Shown: in pieces, positions 44,001 to 54,340 of the stretch
Layout of the letters: every line of letters begins with the position of its first letter
How positions within the stretch are numbered: the first letter of the stretch is position 1
Assembly (NCBI RefSeq): GCF_030695125.1
Contig: NZ_JAUYTP010000031.1
Coordinates: 124,001 to 188,000 of the forward strand
DNA: 64,000 bases
Direction: 5' to 3'
From: Allobosea sp.
Lineage (GTDB): Bacteria > Pseudomonadota > Alphaproteobacteria > Rhizobiales > Beijerinckiaceae
The notes under the pieces: generated by a model
The model's database searches: none
The model's input: the letters and a program-made list of their open reading frames with translations, nothing else
Told to the model about the DNA's origin: nothing
Translations under genes and position numbers: made by a program

Positions 44001-44703
44001 CGAAGATCGTTCCCTTGCGTCATCCACGTCGCCGACAAGATAAGCTGTGACGCTCTACAAGCGGCTGACGCATTGACACAGCGTAGCGAGCGCCGTCCAG
44101 TCAGGTCGCTCCTTAGCCTTAACTCGTTTCAGTTTGAGGCATGCAGGCCCCGTATTCGCTCCAGCGGTTGTTGCCGGCGATCCTCGCGACGGCTGCTCAC
44201 CCCGCCGTGGGTCTCGCATCGCTCGGCACGGCCCCCGGCGACATCCGGCGGGCCTGGTCGCGCCTGGCACCGCTCGCGCCGGTCCGGTTCGCAGGACCGG
44301 CCGCGTCACCGCCGCGCCGAGTTCTGTTGATCCTTCGATCGGGCCACCCCATCCGGGTCCCGGCCATGGCTGCGGTCGAGCAGGGTCGGCGCCAGTGCCG
44401 CTTTGAGCTGCAGGGCCACAGCCCATGACAGTCCCAGCCACCAGCCCGCGATGGCGGTGATGGCGGCGATCGACCGGGGCGCCCTGCCCGTCAGCGCTCA
44501 TTCTGGACGCGGTCAGGCGCGACGAAAGTGGGGACGGACCGATCTCTGACTTAAGGTCAGATTGCTCTTGCTGGCCATGCGCGTCAGCGTCATCCTCAGA
44601 AAAGGAGTTCCGGCTAAGGACTCGCAATGCGACCATCCGGGCCGTATACGCCTTGTCATAAATGCCGTCCAAGCAATGGGCGGTGCCATCAGGGGAAAAC
44701 GCC
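44001..44703. other. 703-base intergenic region
   Basis: Separates the polysaccharide locus from the iron-type ABC operon. Open frames here have no recognisable protein content. I see a hairpin with 8-bp arms (GCCGGTCC 44278-44285, GGACCGGC 44294-44301) and, near the ABC operon, TCTGAC-TTAAG-GTCAGA (44545-44561), a possible regulatory inverted repeat. Nothing else is supported. Confidence 0.5.
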
Positions 44704-45738
44704 ATGAACAAACATCTGCTCGGCCTTGCTGTGGCCGGCGCGCTCAGCGCATACGCCATGCCATCCGCCCAGGCCCAGCAGGGCGAGCTGGTCGTCTACT
44801 GCACCGTCCAGGAGGAATGGTGCCGTCCGATGGTCCAGGCCTTCGAGGCGAAGACCGGCATCAAGGTCTCGATGACGCGGAAATCCTCCGGCGAAACCTA
44901 TGCCCAGATCAAGGCCGAGGCCGCCAATCCGCGGGGCGACGTCTGGTGGGGCGGCACCGGCGACCCGCATCTGCAGGCGGCGGAAGAGAACCTGACCGAG
45001 GAATACCGCTCGCCCATGCTGGCGCGGCTGCAGCCCTGGGCCATCAAGCAGGCCGAGCAGTCGAAGTTCCGCACCGTCGGAATCTATGCCGGCGCGCTCG
45101 GCTATGGCTTCAACACCAAGATGCTGGCCGACAAGAAGATCGCGGAGCCGAAATGCTGGGCCGATCTGATCAAGGCCGAATTCAAGGACGAAATCCAGGT
45201 CGCCGACCCGAATTCGTCGGGCACCTCCTACACCATGCTGGCGACGCTCGTTCAGTTGATGGGCGAGGACAAGGCGTTCGCCTATCTCAAGGCGCTGCAC
45301 AAGAACATCAACCAGTACACCAAGTCGGGCGCGGCGCCCGCGCGCGCGGCCGCAACGGGCGAATCGATGATCGGAATCGTGTTCCAGCACGACGCCGTCA
45401 CCCAGGTGGCCTCGGGTGCGCCGTTGAAGGTCGTCTCGCCCTGCGAAGGCACCGGCTACGAGATCGGCTCGATGTCGCTGATCAAGGGCGCCAAGAACCT
45501 CGACAACGCCAAGAAGTGGTATGACTGGGCGCTCACCCCCGAGGCCCAGGAGATCGGCGAAAAGGCGAAGGCCTTCCAGGTCCCGTCCAATCTTTCCGCC
45601 AAGGCTCCGCCCGGCGCTCCCAATCTCGCCGAGACCAAGCTGATCGACTACGACTTCGCCAAATACGGCTCGTCGGCGGAACGTAGCCGCCTGCTGAAGA
45701 AGTGGGACGCCGAGGTCAAGACCGCGCCGAAGAACTGA
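44704..45738 (+). CDS. ABC transporter solute-binding protein, ferric-iron type
   Basis: Periplasmic binding protein of 344 residues with a signal peptide (MNKHLLGLAVAGALSAYAMPSAQA). Mature sequence begins QQGELVVYCTVQEEWCRPMVQAFEAKTGIKV, the FbpA/AfuA/2-aminoethylphosphonate-type (SBP_bac_6-like) opening; later GDVWWGGTGDPHLQAAEENL, LGYGFNTKML and NSSGTSYTML are also typical. AGGGGA precedes the ATG at 44704. It heads an operon with a double permease and an ATPase. Iron(III) is the usual cargo; the motifs do not exclude thiamine or phosphonate-type ligands. Confidence 0.9.
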   Translation: MNKHLLGLAVAGALSAYAMPSAQAQQGELVVYCTVQEEWCRPMVQAFEAKTGIKVSMTRKSSGETYAQIKAEAANPRGDVWWGGTGDPHLQAAEENLTEEYRSPMLARLQPWAIKQAEQSKFRTVGIYAGALGYGFNTKMLADKKIAEPKCWADLIKAEFKDEIQVADPNSSGTSYTMLATLVQLMGEDKAFAYLKALHKNINQYTKSGAAPARAAATGESMIGIVFQHDAVTQVASGAPLKVVSPCEGTGYEIGSMSLIKGAKNLDNAKKWYDWALTPEAQEIGEKAKAFQVPSNLSAKAPPGAPNLAETKLIDYDFAKYGSSAERSRLLKKWDAEVKTAPKN

Positions 45739-45769
45739 AGGCGCGGCTGAGGAGGCGGCGGCAGACGGC

Positions 45770-47893
45770 ATGAGGCTAGACGGCTTCTCGTTGTTCTGGA
45801 GCATGGCGGGGCTGATCGCTCTCGCCGTGCTGCCAGGGCTCAATGGCGATTCACGCTCGGGGCTGGCGCTCGCGCTCTCCGGGCATGGCGTCGTCCTGGT
45901 AGCACTCGCCGTCCTGGCGACCGCGGCCCTTCCGCCGTCCAGACGGGCCATCTCCTGGGCGGGGCTCGGCCTGGCCGTGCTCACCCTGCTCGTGATCGCG
46001 TTCGCCGGCTTCCGCCCGCAGGCGCTGACCAGCTTCGGCCTGCTGCCGTCGCAGCAGCCTCTCAATGTCGGTCCCGGGCTCGCCGTGGCGGCCGTCGCGC
46101 TGGTGGCGCTCGCGGCGGGCTCCTCGGCCCGTCTCGGGGCCTTCCGCAACGACCGATTCGTGGCGACCTGCGTCGCCCTGATCGGCGCGCTCGTGATCAT
46201 CTTCGTGTTCTGGCCGGTGTCGCGGATGCTGGTCGAGGCTTTTGCCGGCAAATCCGGGCTGGTCTCGGCCGGGGAACTGCTCGATCGGCTGAGCGCGCGC
46301 GACATCTGGAGCCTGGGCTGTCTCGGCGGCGGGCAGGCCTGCGGCGTCGCGGTGAACTCGCTCGGGCTCGGCCTGCTCGTGGCGGGTCTGTCGACCGTCT
46401 TCGGCCTCACCTTCGCCTTGCTGGCGACGCGCACCAATGTCCGGCTCCCGAAGCTCTTCGACGCGCTGGCGATCCTGCCGATCATCACCCCGCCCTTCGT
46501 CGTCGGGCTGGCGCTGATCGTGCTGTTCGGGCGCACCGGCATCGTCACGGTGACCCTGAACGACTGGTTCGGACTGCCGCGCACGCGCTGGATCTACGGC
46601 CTGCCCGGCGTCACCATCGCGCAGGTTTTGAGCCAGGCGCCCTTGTCCTTCATCATCCTGTCGGGTGCGCTCAAGGCGCTCAGCCCGACGCTGGAAGAGG
46701 CGGCGCAGACGCTGCGCGCCTCGCGCCTGCGCATCTTCACGACCGTGACGCTGCCCCTGCTGGCGCCGGCACTGCTCAACACCTTCCTGCTCGCCTTCGT
46801 CGAGAGCCTTTCGGATTTCGGCAATCCGCTGGTTCTGGGCGGCTCCTTCGAGGTTCTGTCGACCAAGATCTTCTTCGCCATCGCCGGCGCACAGCACGAG
46901 CCCGCCCGGGCGGCGGTTCTCGCCCTCATCCTGCTCGCCTTCACGCTGGCAGCGTTTGCCCTGCAGATGCGCCTGCTGGCGGGCACCTCCTTCGTGACCG
47001 TCTCGGGCAAGGGCGATTCCGGCCTGCCCTCGCCGCTGCCCGCCGCGATGCCGGCCGGGCTCTGGCTGATCGCCGCGCCCTGGATCGCGCTGACCATCGC
47101 CGTCTACGGCGTCGTCCTGATCGGCGGTTTCGTCGTCGATATCGGCCGCTTCGACCTGACGCCGACGCTCGCGCATTTCGAGACCGGTTTCGCCGTCGGG
47201 GTGGGAGCCGGCGGGCTGACCTGGCTCGGCTCGGCCTGGGATTCCTTCTGGGTCACGGTCTGGGTCGCCGGCATCTCGGCCCCCCTGACCGCCATGGTGG
47301 GGCTGCTGACGGCCTATGTCCTGGCGCGCCAGGAGTTCAGGGGACGTCGCGCCTTCGAATTCATGACACTTTTGTCCTTCGCGATCCCCGGCACGGTGAT
47401 CGGCATTTCCTACATCCTCGCCTTCAACGTCGCCCCGGTCGAGATCACCGGCACGCTCGCGATCCTGATTGCCTGCTTCGTCTTCCGCAACATGCCGGTG
47501 GGCGTGCGCGCCGGCATGGCGGCGCTGAGCCAGATCGACAAGTCGCTGGACGAAGCATCGTCCACGCTGCGCGCCAGCACGGCCCGCACGCTCGTCCTGG
47601 TGATCCTCCCCCTGATCAAGCCCGCGATCGTGGCGACGCTGATCTACAGCTTCATCCAGGCGATGACGGCGGTCTCGGCCGTCATCTTCCTGGTGACGGC
47701 ACGGTACAATCTCGCGACCGCCTATGTGGTGGGGCGCGTCGAGGCCGGTGAGTATTCGCTCGCCATCGCCTATTGCGCCTTGATGATCGCCTTCATGCTG
47801 ATGGTGATCTGGGCCGTCCGGCTCGTCGTCGGCGAGCAAACACTCGGCCGGCGCGTCGCCGAGCCACAGGCGACATCAGGAGGTCCGGCATGA
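45770..47893 (+). CDS. ABC transporter permease, fused double-domain (FbpB-type)
   Basis: A 707-residue inner-membrane permease made of two fused MetI-like domains, each with its ATPase-contact EAA loop: EEAAQTLRASRLRIFTTVTLPLLAPA near 305 and DEASSTLRASTARTLVLVILPLIKPA near 592. The N-terminal 130 residues add four hydrophobic segments before the first domain, an extension I have seen in related alphaproteobacterial proteins but not in short FbpB forms. Its stop overlaps the ATPase start by four bases, and it follows the binding-protein gene by 31. Together they form a ferric-type ABC importer. Confidence 0.93.
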   Translation: MRLDGFSLFWSMAGLIALAVLPGLNGDSRSGLALALSGHGVVLVALAVLATAALPPSRRAISWAGLGLAVLTLLVIAFAGFRPQALTSFGLLPSQQPLNVGPGLAVAAVALVALAAGSSARLGAFRNDRFVATCVALIGALVIIFVFWPVSRMLVEAFAGKSGLVSAGELLDRLSARDIWSLGCLGGGQACGVAVNSLGLGLLVAGLSTVFGLTFALLATRTNVRLPKLFDALAILPIITPPFVVGLALIVLFGRTGIVTVTLNDWFGLPRTRWIYGLPGVTIAQVLSQAPLSFIILSGALKALSPTLEEAAQTLRASRLRIFTTVTLPLLAPALLNTFLLAFVESLSDFGNPLVLGGSFEVLSTKIFFAIAGAQHEPARAAVLALILLAFTLAAFALQMRLLAGTSFVTVSGKGDSGLPSPLPAAMPAGLWLIAAPWIALTIAVYGVVLIGGFVVDIGRFDLTPTLAHFETGFAVGVGAGGLTWLGSAWDSFWVTVWVAGISAPLTAMVGLLTAYVLARQEFRGRRAFEFMTLLSFAIPGTVIGISYILAFNVAPVEITGTLAILIACFVFRNMPVGVRAGMAALSQIDKSLDEASSTLRASTARTLVLVILPLIKPAIVATLIYSFIQAMTAVSAVIFLVTARYNLATAYVVGRVEAGEYSLAIAYCALMIAFMLMVIWAVRLVVGEQTLGRRVAEPQATSGGPA

Positions 47894-48933
47894 GCGGCGG
47901 CGCACTCGAATTCCTGGGCGTCAGCCGGCGCTACGGCTCGGTGACCGCGGTCGACGACATCAGCTTCAGCGTCCAGGCGGGTACGCTGACCACGATTCTG
48001 GGCCCTTCGGGCTGCGGCAAGACCACGACGCTGCGCATGATCGCCGGGCTCGAACTGCCGAGCGCCGGCCGGATTCTGATCGGCGGCGAGGATGTGACGC
48101 GGCTCTCGGCGGCAGAGCGCAATGTCAGCATGGTGTTCCAGTCCTATGCTCTGTTTCCGCATATGAGCGTGCTGCGCAACGTCGCCTATGGGCTCCTCGC
48201 CTCCGGCCAGTCGCGGAGCGAGGCGGACCGGCTGGCGCGCGCCAAGCTCGAACTGGTCGGTCTGGCGGGGCTGGAAGAGCGGCTGCCTTCGGCGCTCTCG
48301 GGCGGCCAGCAGCAGCGTGTCGCGGTGGCGCGCGCGCTCGTTCTGGAACCGACGATCCTGCTGTTCGACGAGCCGCTTTCCAATCTCGATGCCCGCCTCA
48401 GGCGCAAGGTCCGCGACGACATCCGGGCGCTGCAGCAGGATCTGGCGCTGACCGTGGTCTATGTCACCCATGACCAGAGCGAGGCTCTGGCGGTGTCGGA
48501 CACGGTGATCGTGATGAACCGGGGCAAGATCGCGCAGATGGGGCCGGCGCGCGCGATCTACGAGCAACCTGCAGACGCCTTCGTCGCCGACTTCATGGGC
48601 GAGGCCAATCTCTTCGAGGGCACGCTGTCGCGCAGCGACGCCGGCTGGGCCTTCAGCCGCCATGGCGCAACGATCGCACTCGGCGACCGGCCGGACCTGA
48701 CGGAGCGGCCGGCGACGCTGGCCATCCGCCCCTATGCGGTCGAGATGGGAATGGCGAGCGAAGCCGGCCTGCCAGGCAAGGTCGTGCGCGCCACCTATGT
48801 CGGCGACTGGCGCGAATTCGAAATCGAAACCGCCTGGGGGCCGATCAATGCGATGTCGGCGACCGACGCCTTTGCCGCCGGCGACCCCGTCTCCCTCTCG
48901 TTTCGCAACGACCGGGTCATGATCCTGGCCTGA
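47890..48933 (+). CDS. ABC transporter ATPase, FbpC-type
   Basis: A 347-residue ATP-binding subunit. Walker A GPSGCGKT at 38-45, Q-loop [11 protein letters not shown] at 82-92, signature [15 protein letters not shown] at 136-150, Walker [16 protein letters not shown] from 157, and the H-loop VTHDQSEAL near 192. A C-terminal TOBE-type domain follows (from about 240), as in FbpC/PotA-type importers. It starts inside the permease stop (ATGA overlap), so translation is coupled. Powers the importer encoded just upstream. Confidence 0.96.
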   Translation: MSGGALEFLGVSRRYGSVTAVDDISFSVQAGTLTTILGPSGCGKTTTLRMIAGLELPSAGRILIGGEDVTRLSAAERNVSMVFQSYALFPHMSVLRNVAYGLLASGQSRSEADRLARAKLELVGLAGLEERLPSALSGGQQQRVAVARALVLEPTILLFDEPLSNLDARLRRKVRDDIRALQQDLALTVVYVTHDQSEALAVSDTVIVMNRGKIAQMGPARAIYEQPADAFVADFMGEANLFEGTLSRSDAGWAFSRHGATIALGDRPDLTERPATLAIRPYAVEMGMASEAGLPGKVVRATYVGDWREFEIETAWGPINAMSATDAFAAGDPVSLSFRNDRVMILA

Positions 48934-49131
48934 CTGCCCTCCGTCACCGACAGGGCATGGCCGGCGCGGGTTTCGCCAGTTGGTCGGTTGGGCGCTATAG
49001 TCGTCCTCGGTGATGGCCTGCGCTCCGCGGCCATCCGGCCGGCCGGATGCCCGCGCGCAGGCGTGGATCATCCCGGAACCGACCACCTGTTCCCCGCGCG
49101 ATCGACGCTGCGCTTTCTACGGACATCGTCC

Positions 49132-50436
49132 ATGCTTGCACTCGCCATTTTCGTGGCCACGCTGATTCTGGTCATCTGGCAGCCGAAAGGGCTCGGCATC
49201 GGCTGGTCGGCACTTGGCGGGGCTGCGGTTGCCCTGCTGGCCGGCGTCGTCGGCTGGGCGGATCTCATCACGGTCTGGCACATCGTCTGGGACGCGACCT
49301 TCACCTTCGTCAGCCTGATCGTCATCTCGCTGATCCTCGACGAGGCCGGCTTCTTCGCCTGGGCGGCCCTGCATGTCGCGCGCTGGGGCGGCGGCCACGG
49401 GCGGCGCCTGTTTCCGCTGGTCATCCTGCTGGGCGCGGTCATCGCCGCCTTCTTCGCCAATGACGGGGCGGCGCTGCTGCTCACCCCGATCGTGCTGGCG
49501 ATCCTGCTGCGGCTGAACTTCCCGCCGACCGGCGCCATGGCCTTCATCATCGCCTGCGGCTTCGTCGCGGACACCACCTCGCTGCCACTGGTGATCTCCA
49601 ACCTCGTCAACATCGTCACAGCGAACTACTTCCAGATCGCCTTCGACCGCTATGCGGCGGTGATGGTGCCGGTCAACCTCGTCTCGCTGGCGGCGACGCT
49701 CCTGGTTCTATGGCTGTATTTTCGCCGGGACATCCCGGCGTCCTATGCTGTCGGCGATCTCGAGGCGCCCGCCTCCGCGATCCGGGACAAGGCCGTCTTC
49801 CGCGCCGCCTTCCCGCTGCTCGGGCTGCTGCTCGTCGCCTATTTCGCCACCGCGCCGCTCGGCATACCGATCGCCTTCGTGACGGGGGCGGCTGCGCTCG
49901 TGCTCGTCGCTATCGCGGGGCGCTGGTTCGACGGCGGAAGAGGCGCGGTGGTGTCCGTCCCGAACGTGTTGCGCGGCGCGCCCTGGCAGATCGTGCTGTT
50001 CTCGATCGGGATGTATCTCGTGGTCTACGGCCTCGGCAATGCGGGGCTGACCGACATCGCAGCCGGCGTCCTGGTCTGGCTCGCCGGCAAGGGCACCTTC
50101 ATCGCAACCATCGGCACCGGCTTCGTCATCGCCGTGCTGGCCTCGATCATGAACAACCTGCCGGCCACCCTGGTCGGCGCGCTCGCCATCGACCGCGCCG
50201 CCGTCGCGCCGCTGACCCAGGAACTGATGGTCTACGCCAATGTCATCGGCAACGACCTCGGCCCTAAATTCACGCCGATCGGCTCGCTGGCGACCCTGCT
50301 CTGGCTGCATGTCCTCGCCGGCAAGGGCCAGACCATCACCTGGGGCCAGTACATGAAGGTCGGGCTCGTCATCACACCGCCGGTCCTCTTTGCTACGCTG
50401 GTGGCGCTTTGGCTCTGGCTGCCGGTGGTGTCATAA
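49132..50436 (+). CDS. arsB: arsenite efflux permease ArsB family
   Basis: A 434-residue membrane protein with about twelve helices, the size and topology of ArsB/ArsB-like members of the ion transporter superfamily. Typical stretches: [23 protein letters not shown] at 12-34, [19 protein letters not shown] near 105-123, [23 protein letters not shown] near 138-160 and the paired [14 protein letters not shown] plus [19 protein letters not shown] near the C-terminus. The ATG at 49132 is used because upstream frame extension is not membrane-like. It is followed by an ArsO-like monooxygenase; no arsR, arsC or arsA is visible. Confidence 0.93.
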   Translation: MLALAIFVATLILVIWQPKGLGIGWSALGGAAVALLAGVVGWADLITVWHIVWDATFTFVSLIVISLILDEAGFFAWAALHVARWGGGHGRRLFPLVILLGAVIAAFFANDGAALLLTPIVLAILLRLNFPPTGAMAFIIACGFVADTTSLPLVISNLVNIVTANYFQIAFDRYAAVMVPVNLVSLAATLLVLWLYFRRDIPASYAVGDLEAPASAIRDKAVFRAAFPLLGLLLVAYFATAPLGIPIAFVTGAAALVLVAIAGRWFDGGRGAVVSVPNVLRGAPWQIVLFSIGMYLVVYGLGNAGLTDIAAGVLVWLAGKGTFIATIGTGFVIAVLASIMNNLPATLVGALAIDRAAVAPLTQELMVYANVIGNDLGPKFTPIGSLATLLWLHVLAGKGQTITWGQYMKVGLVITPPVLFATLVALWLWLPVVS

Positions 50437-50479
50437 ACCTCGGCTGAGGCTGCGCGCAGCGTCGCACTGGAGAGCCGGC

Positions 50480-51532
50480 ATGGACGAACCGCTGGATGTG
50501 GTGGTCATCGGCGGCGGTCAGGCCGGGCTCGCCTGCGCCTATTTTCTGCGCCGGGCGGGCCTGCGCTTCACCATCCTCGACGGCGAACAAAGCCCCGGCG
50601 GCGCCTGGCTCCATGCTTGGGATTCGCTGCGCCTGTTCTCGCCGGCGCAGTGGAGTTCGCTGCCCGGCTGGCCGATGCCCGCCAGTCCCGACGGCTACCC
50701 CCAGCGCGATGCGGTGATCGATTATCTCGCCCGCTACGAGGCGCGCTACGGCTTCGCCGTCGAGCGGCCGGTCGAGGTCGAGGCGCTCACTCGCGACGGC
50801 GCCGGGTTCTCGATCGCGACCAGCACCGGCACGCGGCGCGCCCGCGTCGTGGTCAGCGCGACAGGGACCTGGCGCCATCCGTTCTGGCCTGACTATCCGG
50901 ACCAGGCGCTGTTTGCGGGGCGCCAGATCCATTCGGCGGATTACCGCACACCGGGCGCATTCGCCGGCCAGCGCGTTCTCGTCGTGGGCGGCGGCAATTC
51001 GGGCGCGCAGATCCTGGCGGAGGTGTCGCGGCTGGCCGAAACCACCTGGGTGACGGCGACGCCGCCGTCCTTCCTGCCCGACGAGGTCGATGGGCGCGTG
51101 CTGTTCGAACGCGCAACCGCGCGCTGGCAGGCCGCGCAGGAGGGCCGCACAATCGACATGCCGGTCGGGGGCTTCGGCGACGTGGTGATGGTGCCGCCCG
51201 TCCGGGAGGCGCGCGAGCGCGGCGTGCTGCACGCGGTCGCGCCCTTCATCCGCTTCACACCTAACGGGGTGATCTGGCGGGACGGGACGCGCGCCCCTGT
51301 CGATGCCGTGATCTGGTGTACCGGCTTTCGGCCTGCCCTGTCGCATCTGGCCGGGCTCGGCGTGGTCGGCGAGGATGGCCGCGTCGTCACGAACGGCACG
51401 CGCTCGGTCGAGGAACCGGGGCTCTGGCTCGTCGGCTATGGCGACTGGACCGGAGCGGCCTCGGCGACGCTGATCGGCGTGATGCGCACCGCCCGTTCGA
51501 CGGTGGCGGAGATCGCCGTGGCGCTGGGTTGA
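50480..51532 (+). CDS. arsO: ArsO-like flavin-containing monooxygenase
   Basis: A 350-residue flavoprotein with two dinucleotide sites: IGGGQAG at 10-16 for FAD and VGGGNSG at 169-175 for NADPH, plus SATGTW at 126-131 and a late WCTGFRP and [16 protein letters not shown]. This is the layout of the ArsO group found in ars operons and the related YhiN/CzcO-type enzymes. ATG 50480 has GGAG eight bases upstream and follows arsB by 43 bases, so the two are probably one unit. ArsO's reaction is not firmly established in general, and here it is assigned by context and similarity. Confidence 0.85.
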   Translation: MDEPLDVVVIGGGQAGLACAYFLRRAGLRFTILDGEQSPGGAWLHAWDSLRLFSPAQWSSLPGWPMPASPDGYPQRDAVIDYLARYEARYGFAVERPVEVEALTRDGAGFSIATSTGTRRARVVVSATGTWRHPFWPDYPDQALFAGRQIHSADYRTPGAFAGQRVLVVGGGNSGAQILAEVSRLAETTWVTATPPSFLPDEVDGRVLFERATARWQAAQEGRTIDMPVGGFGDVVMVPPVREARERGVLHAVAPFIRFTPNGVIWRDGTRAPVDAVIWCTGFRPALSHLAGLGVVGEDGRVVTNGTRSVEEPGLWLVGYGDWTGAASATLIGVMRTARSTVAEIAVALG

Positions 51533-51635
51533 CCCGGCGTACCGACGCAGCCCGCGGCTCTGGAGCGGTTGCACCGGCGCGCGATCAACCGGAGCTGACA
51601 GGGCCCGGGGACATCGCCCGTTCTCGCGTCAGTCG

Positions 51636-52091
51636 TCAGCCGGGCTGGCCACTGATGACGCCCTTGCGCAGCAGGAAGCAGCCATAGGGGCGCGGATCGC
51701 CGATCTGCACCACGGCAAAGGCGCGCCGCGCCTGATCGTAGAAGGCGAACCGCTCGATGCCGGCGAGCAGCGTCGGCGCCCCGAGCGCCGCGTCGATCTC
51801 GCGCTGCACCGCGCTTTGCACGGCGGGAATCGCGGCGGCGTCCCCAACGACCTGCATGCGGCGCAGCGGCTCGGGCTCGAAATCGTCGATTGGCAACACG
51901 GAGAGGATGGCGCGCGCCGCGCGCTCCATGCTCAGCCCCGGCAGCCGCACCAGGCGGCCGCTGGTGGTGGCGGCGGCGATGGTTTGCGCCGGGTGGTTGG
52001 CGTCGACCAGCGCGAGATCGTCGCCATGGCCCATGGCGGCGAGGATCCAGAGCAGATCGGCGGAGAGGACGGGGTCGAGGTTCTTCAGCAT
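51636..52091 (-). CDS. fucU: RbsD/FucU family sugar mutarotase
   Basis: A 151-residue sugar mutarotase that interconverts alpha and beta anomers, FucU-type. It shows the opening MLKNLDPVLSADLLWILAAMGHGDDLALVDANHP with His22 and the DANHP motif, a mid ERAARAILSVLPIDDFEPEP region, and the C-terminal RPYGCFLLRKGVI motif. FucU acts on L-fucose; RbsD acts on ribose. It lies beside an L-fuconolactonase-like and a sugar dehydrogenase gene, so an L-fucose-like sugar is likely. Last gene of the minus-strand side of the divergent locus. Confidence 0.93.
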   Translation of the reverse strand: MLKNLDPVLSADLLWILAAMGHGDDLALVDANHPAQTIAAATTSGRLVRLPGLSMERAARAILSVLPIDDFEPEPLRRMQVVGDAAAIPAVQSAVQREIDAALGAPTLLAGIERFAFYDQARRAFAVVQIGDPRPYGCFLLRKGVISGQPG

Positions 52092-52123
52092 GGCGGGTTC
52101 GTCCTGTCAGGCGAAAGGCGGGT

Positions 52124-52981
52124 TTACAGCCGCCCCCGCCGGGCAAGATAGACGCGTTGCGCCGTGCCGCCGAAGATCGCAGCTCGCTGTGCCTCGCTGC
52201 AACCGTCGAGCAGCGTCTGCGCGGCGTCGAACCAGCGCTCGTAAGACGCGCGCAGCGTCACGACGGGCCAGTCGCTGCCGAAGATCAGGCGGTCCGGGCC
52301 GAAGGTCATCAGCAGGTGGTCGACGACCGGGTGCAGCGTGTCGAGGCTCCAGCCCGGCCCGGCCTCGGTGACGAGGCCGGAGAGCTTGCAGAAGGTGCCT
52401 GGATGGGCGGCGAGCGCCATGATGCCCTCGCGCCAGGCGGCGAGATCGTCGGCGACCAGATCGGGCTTGGCGCCGTGGTCGATGACGACGGTGAGCCGCG
52501 GCTCGCGGGCGAGCAGCGCCAGCGTTGCGGGGATATGCGGAGTCTTGATCAGGGCGTCAAAAACGAGGCCGTGGGCGACCATTGCCGCGAAGGCCGGGGC
52601 GAGCGAGTCCCGTGCGAGAAAAGCGAGGTCGGGAATGTCCTGCACCATCGGCCGCAGCCCCACCAGCAGCGGGTCGGCGGCGAGCGCGGCGACGCGGGCG
52701 GGCGCATCGGGCGCTTCGAAATCCGCCCAGCCGACGACGCCGGCAACGAAGGGCGTTTCGGCGGCGATGGCGAGCAGAAAGCGCGTCTCGGCTTCGGTCG
52801 GAGCCGCCTGGACGAGGATGGTGCGGTCGATGCCGTGGCTGGCGAGCAGCGGGGCGAGGTCTTCGGGCGCGAAGTCGCGGTGGATCGGCCCGAGCGCGGG
52901 CGTCAGCCAGCCATAGTCGCCGCGCGCGATCTGCCAGAGATGCTGGTGGGCGTCGATGCGCAGGAGCCGTGCCTCGCTCAT
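52124..52981 (-). CDS. amidohydrolase-fold lactonase (L-fuconolactonase-like)
   Basis: A 285-residue amidohydrolase-2 family enzyme that would open a sugar lactone. RIDAHQHLW at 8-16 gives the metal histidines, RPMVQDIPD near 110, TVVIDHGAKP near 173, and FGSDWPV near 235 the metal Asp. The ATG at 52981 has GGAGG nine bases upstream; an earlier start would lie in a palindromic repeat. Between fucU (32-base gap) and the aldo-keto reductase gene it fits the second step of oxidative L-fucose breakdown, but 4-sulfomuconolactone and other lactones are handled by close relatives. Confidence 0.88.
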   Translation of the reverse strand: MSEARLLRIDAHQHLWQIARGDYGWLTPALGPIHRDFAPEDLAPLLASHGIDRTILVQAAPTEAETRFLLAIAAETPFVAGVVGWADFEAPDAPARVAALAADPLLVGLRPMVQDIPDLAFLARDSLAPAFAAMVAHGLVFDALIKTPHIPATLALLAREPRLTVVIDHGAKPDLVADDLAAWREGIMALAAHPGTFCKLSGLVTEAGPGWSLDTLHPVVDHLLMTFGPDRLIFGSDWPVVTLRASYERWFDAAQTLLDGCSEAQRAAIFGGTAQRVYLARRGRL

Positions 52982-52995
52982 CGCCGGCATCCTCC

Positions 52996-53113
52996 AGCCC
53001 TCATCCTGAGGAGCGCTCCGCAGGAGCGCGTCTCGATGGATGCTCCAGCTCTCTCGGGAGCCTCCTGGAGCATCCTTCGAGACGCCGCTGCGCGGCTCCT
53101 CAGGATGAGGGCT
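52996..53113. repeat. palindromic repeat (118 bases)
   Basis: Perfect 19-bp inverted arms at 52996-53014 and 53095-53113 (core CCCTCATCCTGAGG), with smaller hairpins inside. It lies between the lactonase and aldo-keto reductase genes on the minus strand. The arm core recurs in the repeat at 59495-59553. Confidence 0.85.
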
Positions 53114-53132
53114 CGGGTGAGGATGAAGTGCT

Positions 53133-54158
53133 TCATGCCGGCACCGGGACATCGGCCGCGAGCAGGCCTTCCGCCTTCAGCGCGGTCCAGAGCGCGGCCG
53201 GGACCGGCTGGGCGAGTTCGGCGATCTGGTCGGCGACCTCGGCGGGCGAGACCGCGCCCATGACGAGGCTCGCCACCGCCTCGTGGCCGAGCGGGAACTG
53301 CAGGGCGGCGCGGCGCAAGGGCACGCCATGGCGGGTGCAGACGGCCTCGATCGCGGCGACGCGGGCGAGGATTTCGGGCGGGGCCGCGTTGTAGTTGTAG
53401 CGCGCGCCGGGGACCGGGCCGGTGGCGAGGATGCCGGAGTTGAAGACGCCGCCGAGCATCAGGCCGATGCCCTTCTCCAGCGCCAGCTTCATGAAGGAGG
53501 CGAGCGCCGGCTGCTCCAGCAGCGAGTAGCGCCCGGCGAGCAGCATGGTGTCGAAATCGCCGGCGCGGGCGAAGCGCTCGCACATCTCGGCCTCGTTGAC
53601 GCCGACGCCGATCGCCCTGACGGCACCCGCCGCCCGCAGGGCTTCCAGCGCGCGATAGGCGCCGTCCATCGCCTCGCCGAAGCGCTGCTCGATCATCGCC
53701 GCGCCATGCGTCCAGATGTCGACATCATGGATCAGGACGATGTCGAGGTGGTCGACGCCGAGCCGCAGGGCCGACTGCTCGAGCGAGCGCATCGCGCCGT
53801 CATAGGAATAGTCGAAGCGCATCCCGTGCGGCAGACCGCCGCGATAGCCCGAGCCGTCGCCACGTCCGGCAAAGGGTTCCGCGACGCGCCCGACCTTGGT
53901 CGAGAGCACGAGCCCGTCGCGCGGCACCCGCCGCAGCGCCGCGCCGATGCGATGCTCGGAGAGGCCGTGGCCATAGAGGGGGGACGTGTCGAACAGCGTG
54001 ATGCCCCCCGTGATCGCGGCCTCGACGGTGGCAACCGCCTGCGCCTCGTCGAGATGGGCATAGAGATCGCCCAGCGGCGCGCCGCCGAATCCCAGCGTCG
54101 AGACGGGCAGACCGTTGCGACCGAGTGGGCGCGGCGCGAGGGCAAAGGCGGGCGGCAT
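53133..54158 (-). CDS. aldo-keto reductase, L-fucose/D-threo-aldose dehydrogenase-like
   Basis: A 341-residue NAD(P)-dependent sugar dehydrogenase with the AKR tetrad: Asp57 and Tyr62 (LFDTSPLYGHGLSEHRIG), Lys88 (LSTKVGR) and His144 (VLIHDVD). The sequence resembles D-threo-aldose 1-dehydrogenase, which oxidises L-fucose and related sugars to lactones. ATG 54158 is preferred; in-frame codons upstream are not conserved. It is the first minus-strand gene of the locus and is divergent from the ABC binding-protein gene, with a 182-base promoter gap. Upstream of the lactonase it gives a coherent two-step sugar oxidation. Confidence 0.9.
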   Translation of the reverse strand: MPPAFALAPRPLGRNGLPVSTLGFGGAPLGDLYAHLDEAQAVATVEAAITGGITLFDTSPLYGHGLSEHRIGAALRRVPRDGLVLSTKVGRVAEPFAGRGDGSGYRGGLPHGMRFDYSYDGAMRSLEQSALRLGVDHLDIVLIHDVDIWTHGAAMIEQRFGEAMDGAYRALEALRAAGAVRAIGVGVNEAEMCERFARAGDFDTMLLAGRYSLLEQPALASFMKLALEKGIGLMLGGVFNSGILATGPVPGARYNYNAAPPEILARVAAIEAVCTRHGVPLRRAALQFPLGHEAVASLVMGAVSPAEVADQIAELAQPVPAALWTALKAEGLLAADVPVPA

Positions 54159-54340
54159 CGGGCGATTCCGTTCTCGTTGCGCGGAGTATGTGCACACCGA
54201 CATGTTAGCTTGCAACCATCTTTGAACGGGATTAGCGTCCTCTCCAAGATGGCTGCCGGAGACGAGGGACAGTTCCCGCGGACGGCGCCGCAAAATAGCC
54301 CGGAACGGGCGATTCGCGAGAAGTCCAGGGAGGACGAGAG

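Noticed and set aside
44055..44759. 234-codon minus-strand open frame and a 95-codon plus-strand frame (44141-44428) in the 703-base gap
   Set aside because: Low-complexity Arg/Ala/Pro-rich sequence with no recognisable domain and poor ribosome sites; I treat the region as noncoding.
48934..49131. ArsR-type operator upstream of arsB
   Set aside because: No inverted repeat of the expected kind is visible in the 198-base gap.
54158..54340. TGTGCACA palindrome (54189-54196) as the fourth GntR operator
   Set aside because: Only 8 bases long and unlike the other putative FCD sites; insufficient to call.
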